Shown here: positions 21,327 through 22,906 of the stretch, piece after piece
Layout of the letters: each line of letters opens with the position of its first letter
Numbering within the stretch: the stretch's first letter is position 1
Source of the DNA: Candidatus Berkelbacteria bacterium
Lineage (GTDB): Bacteria > Patescibacteriota > UBA1384 > VFKW01
Length of the DNA stretch: 22,906 nt
NCBI GenBank assembly: GCA_009885355.1
Contig: VFKW01000114.1
Coordinates: 1 to 22,906 of the forward strand
Direction of reading: 5' to 3'
Program-made: the position numbers and the translations under genes
The notes under the pieces: generated by a model
The model's input: only the letters and a program-made list of their open reading frames with translations
The model's database searches: none
Told to the model about the DNA's origin: nothing

Positions 21327-21977
21327 TCAAGTGATGTCTATGCGGTGGTTTTCTTTCCACCAGGCATTGATGATATCGTTTGCGTCACCCATACCTTGGG
21401 TTACTCCATTTATCTCGATAATGGTTGGTATCCCACCACCGTGAAAATTTATAACAACCTGACCGATACTAAGACTTATGTTCAGATTGCTATGCTCAAG
21501 TAATTCCGGTTTTTCAGACAGGACATAGTCGAGGATTTCCTCCCAACCTTTTCGTGTGGCATCGATCTCAAAGTCGATAGCATATACCTCTTCGCAGATG
21601 GCGTGGAGGCATCTCATGAAGTTTGCGCTATTGGCATGTAAAGCGACTTCGATCGGATCTGGAAAGACGTGTGCATCCCAATATTCCGGAAGAAGAAGAT
21701 GTGACTCAATTGCCTTTCTAGCCTGCGGAGTGAATAACACTTGTTCGGCTTGAGATACTTCGTTGTTTGGCATATTTATTTTGCCATAATATATATGGCG
21801 CAGAGCAGCAGCAAGACGGTTTGCAGGAACAGAAAGAATAAATTGACTGTCGTCTATCACTTCCATGTTGGCAATAAAGTGAAGAATATTATTTTCGCCA
21901 CTTGTACATACTCCAAATTCGTAGCCTGATGATAATAATCCAAGAAGAAGCCTGACTTGGTTGGTAAAGATTTCCAT
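21327..21977 (-). CDS. Protein of unknown function (216 residues)
   Basis: I do not recognise this protein. The frame is open from 22085, but that extension runs through a perfect sigma70 promoter, so ATG 21977 (MEIFTNQVRLLLG), 10 nt after GAGGT, is the real start. The product is soluble and acidic with no signal peptide or membrane segment. The N-terminal 100 residues look alpha/beta (HFIANMEVIDDSQFILSVP), the middle is helical with CLHAICEEVYAIDF, and the end has a beta-rich Gly segment (VVINFHGGGIPTIIEINGV). Promoter, Shine-Dalgarno and terminator are all close to ideal, unlike its neighbours. In that, and in its even codon use, it resembles the unknown gene at 3722. It is transcribed alone. 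Confidence 0.75.
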   Translation of the reverse strand: MEIFTNQVRLLLGLLSSGYEFGVCTSGENNILHFIANMEVIDDSQFILSVPANRLAAALRHIYYGKINMPNNEVSQAEQVLFTPQARKAIESHLLLPEYWDAHVFPDPIEVALHANSANFMRCLHAICEEVYAIDFEIDATRKGWEEILDYVLSEKPELLEHSNLNISLSIGQVVINFHGGGIPTIIEINGVTQGMGDANDIINAWWKENHRIDIT

Positions 21978-22023
21978 TTTCTGATTTACCTCGTTTGATT
22001 TGATTGGAAAAAGAGCTGTGTTT

Positions 22024-22052
22024 ATTATAGCGAAATACTGACCCGATGTCAA
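22024..22052 (-). promoter_or_regulatory. Perfect consensus sigma70 promoter
   Basis: On the minus strand: TTGACA (22047-22052), 17-bp spacer, TATAAT (22024-22029). Both hexamers and the spacing equal the consensus. It drives the unknown gene starting at 21977. Confidence 0.93.
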
Positions 22053-22072
22053 TCCAAAAGGCAGCAAATTAC

Positions 22073-22103
22073 AAAAAATACCCACGAATGCAGGGTATTT
22101 TTT
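22073..22103. terminator. Bidirectional terminator-like hairpin
   Basis: AAAAAATACCC (22073-22083) and GGGTATTTTTT (22093-22103) form an 11-bp perfect stem with A/T runs. It insulates the consensus promoter at 22024-22052 from upstream minus-strand transcription. Confidence 0.8.
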
Positions 22104-22174
22104 TGATCCGAATAAATTTCTATTTTGAGATTATTTTTATTATTATAATCCGATAGGAAGCTTAATAACTGACT

Positions 22175-22213
22175 GGATCCCAGATATCTGGTCCCACCCG
22201 CTTCTGGGATGAC
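22175..22213 (+). repeat. Palindromic interspersed repeat, copy C (partial)
   Basis: GGATCCCAGA, then GGTCCCACCCGCTTCTGGGATGACG in sense, matches the last third of copy A (7849-7964). Within it lies the perfect 12-bp palindrome CCAGATATCTGG (22180-22191). The first two thirds of the element are missing, so this is a deleted or minimal form. Confidence 0.7.
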
Positions 22214-22240
22214 GAAATGTAAATAATAAATTCAAATTTA

Positions 22241-22273
22241 CAAAAACGCCCCAGGGAAGCTGGAACGTTTTTG
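22241..22273 (-). terminator. Terminator of the secreted small protein gene
   Basis: CAAAAACG (22241-22248) pairs with CGTTTTTG (22266-22273), with an inner CCA/TGG pair. On the minus strand it follows the stop codon at 22306 by about 30 bp. Confidence 0.7.
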
Positions 22274-22305
22274 TTTTAGTAGGATACTATTTTTGTATTT
22301 AATGT

Positions 22306-22752
22306 TTATCTATGCATACCTCGCATGCCGCGACCATGATGACCTAAACCAATTTGATAATCTTTTAATTTAGCCTGATCGATACCGTTGTCACTAAACC
22401 ATTTGGTCATTTCGTCTTTTTTTGACTGACGATCTTTTTGGTTTTGAGCCTGCTTATCGAGAATTTTTTGTTTTTGTTCACTGGTTATAACACCATCGGT
22501 GACCGCTTTATCGAGATTATTACTCATTTGGACCTGATGATTTTTTTGCCGTTCTTGACGAGATTCGTCAAATACAGCTTGAACGTCGGTTTTTTTCAAA
22601 TTGAATTTTTGAGCAATTTTGTCAACTAACGTATTTGAATTTAGACTAGTGGTTGCCGCGTTTGTAATGCCGGCCCAGCCCATGATCCCAACAGTTAGTA
22701 GCCCGAGAGCGATCATTGGAATGTAGAATTTTTTATTATTCAGCGTACTCAC
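22306..22752 (-). CDS. Secreted or membrane-tethered small helical protein with Met/His tail
   Basis: The 148 residues begin with a signal peptide or anchor (IPMIALGLLTVGIMGWAGI) with a likely cleavage site after TNAA, near residue 33. A helical domain follows (LVDKIAQKFNLKKTDVQ and DKAVTDGVITSEQKQKIL), similar in pattern to DUF2680-like secreted proteins, with highly charged coiled stretches. The C-terminus, GLGHHGRGMRGMHR, is rich in His and Met and could bind a metal. The start is uncertain. The frame opens at GTG 22752 with only GAAAG upstream; a better Shine-Dalgarno (AGGTGAG) lies 4 nt before an in-frame CTG at 22743. An out-of-frame eight-codon mini-ORF (ATG 22762, MKVGEYAE) overlaps the start and could act as a leader. 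Function is unknown. Confidence 0.75.
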   Translation of the reverse strand: MSTLNNKKFYIPMIALGLLTVGIMGWAGITNAATTSLNSNTLVDKIAQKFNLKKTDVQAVFDESRQERQKNHQVQMSNNLDKAVTDGVITSEQKQKILDKQAQNQKDRQSKKDEMTKWFSDNGIDQAKLKDYQIGLGHHGRGMRGMHR

Positions 22753-22849
22753 CTACTTTCATATTATTTTTCGACCAAACTTATTTTATAAAATAGAGCT
22801 GAATTATTGCTTAGAGCAAAAAACACCACATAGTTTTTCTAGTTTATAT

Positions 22850-22906
22850 TTATTTTTGGAGCCAGCCGGTCATTTTTGAGATTACGTCTTGTAGACTTTT
22901 TATGAT
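22850..22906 (-). CDS. Possible C-terminal end of a gene cut by the window edge
   Basis: Read on the minus strand from the right edge, one frame gives IIKSLQDVISKMTGWLQK and a TAA stop at 22850-22852. It has an amphipathic, protein-like pattern but is only 18 codons long, and a second frame is also open for 21 codons. It is recorded as a tentative partial gene. Confidence 0.25.
   Translation of the reverse strand: MIKSLQDVISKMTGWLQK

Noticed and set aside
21978..22085. N-terminal extension of the orphan gene to 22085
   Set aside because: It would be translated through a perfect sigma70 promoter and the base of a terminator; ATG 21977 has a Shine-Dalgarno sequence and lies downstream of the promoter.
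1..22906. CRISPR array
   Set aside because: No regularly spaced repeats of 24-40 bp with unique spacers; the only regular arrays are contiguous 7-bp units.

Overview
The window looks like a piece of a Candidate Phyla Radiation (Patescibacteria, Parcubacteria-like) genome. The evidence is indirect: a short AlaRS that ends after the editing domain, a fused peptide deformylase/formyltransferase, a PriA with an eroded motor, AT-rich genes with patchy Shine-Dalgarno use, and a tRNA-Leu with no encoded CCA. No rRNA or ribosomal protein gene is present, so the assignment is an inference. UGA is used as a normal stop codon.

Layout. 1-1674: a hairpin, a heptamer array, a metal-ligand-less MBL-fold protein and an overlapping DHH/DHHA1 (NrnA-like) phosphoesterase. 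1681-2344: a bidirectional terminator, tRNA-Leu(UAA), an HNH endonuclease gene abutting it, and the orphan 5' half of a second tRNA-Leu. 2436-4518: purC and an unknown gene, each closed by an almost identical terminator; the unknown gene has a near-consensus sigma70 promoter. 4522-7748 (minus): priA then def-fmt, a gene order seen in many bacteria. 7749-8066: a mosaic of small repeats. 8067-11011: ferredoxin, lytic transglycosylase and alaS, closely packed on the plus strand. alaS carries in-frame copies of genomic palindromic repeats.

11157-12335 is an IS4-like insertion sequence with perfect 16-bp terminal inverted repeats. It separates the housekeeping half from a more AT-rich cell-surface locus. 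That locus holds an FAD-dependent oxidoreductase, a giant acyltransferase/beta-sandwich/polysaccharide-deacetylase fusion, a membrane-anchored Ig-repeat protein with a C39-like cysteine peptidase domain, a GT-C (family 39-like) glycosyltransferase and an APH-type kinase. Together these suggest building and remodelling of a surface glycan or exported protein. 21031-22906 holds a second large repeat copy, an orphan gene with a perfect consensus promoter, a third (partial) repeat and a secreted Met/His-tailed small protein.

The most interesting structure is the repeat ecology. Four arrays of 7-bp units occur: two sit just upstream of Shine-Dalgarno sites and two lie inside coding regions (fmt and alaS). 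They are accompanied by several families of hairpin elements, and alaS has absorbed four hairpin elements plus one heptamer array into its protein. The next points of interest are the apparently motor-dead PriA, the tRNA/HNH arrangement, and the acyltransferase-deacetylase fusion beside the Ig-C39 peptidase.
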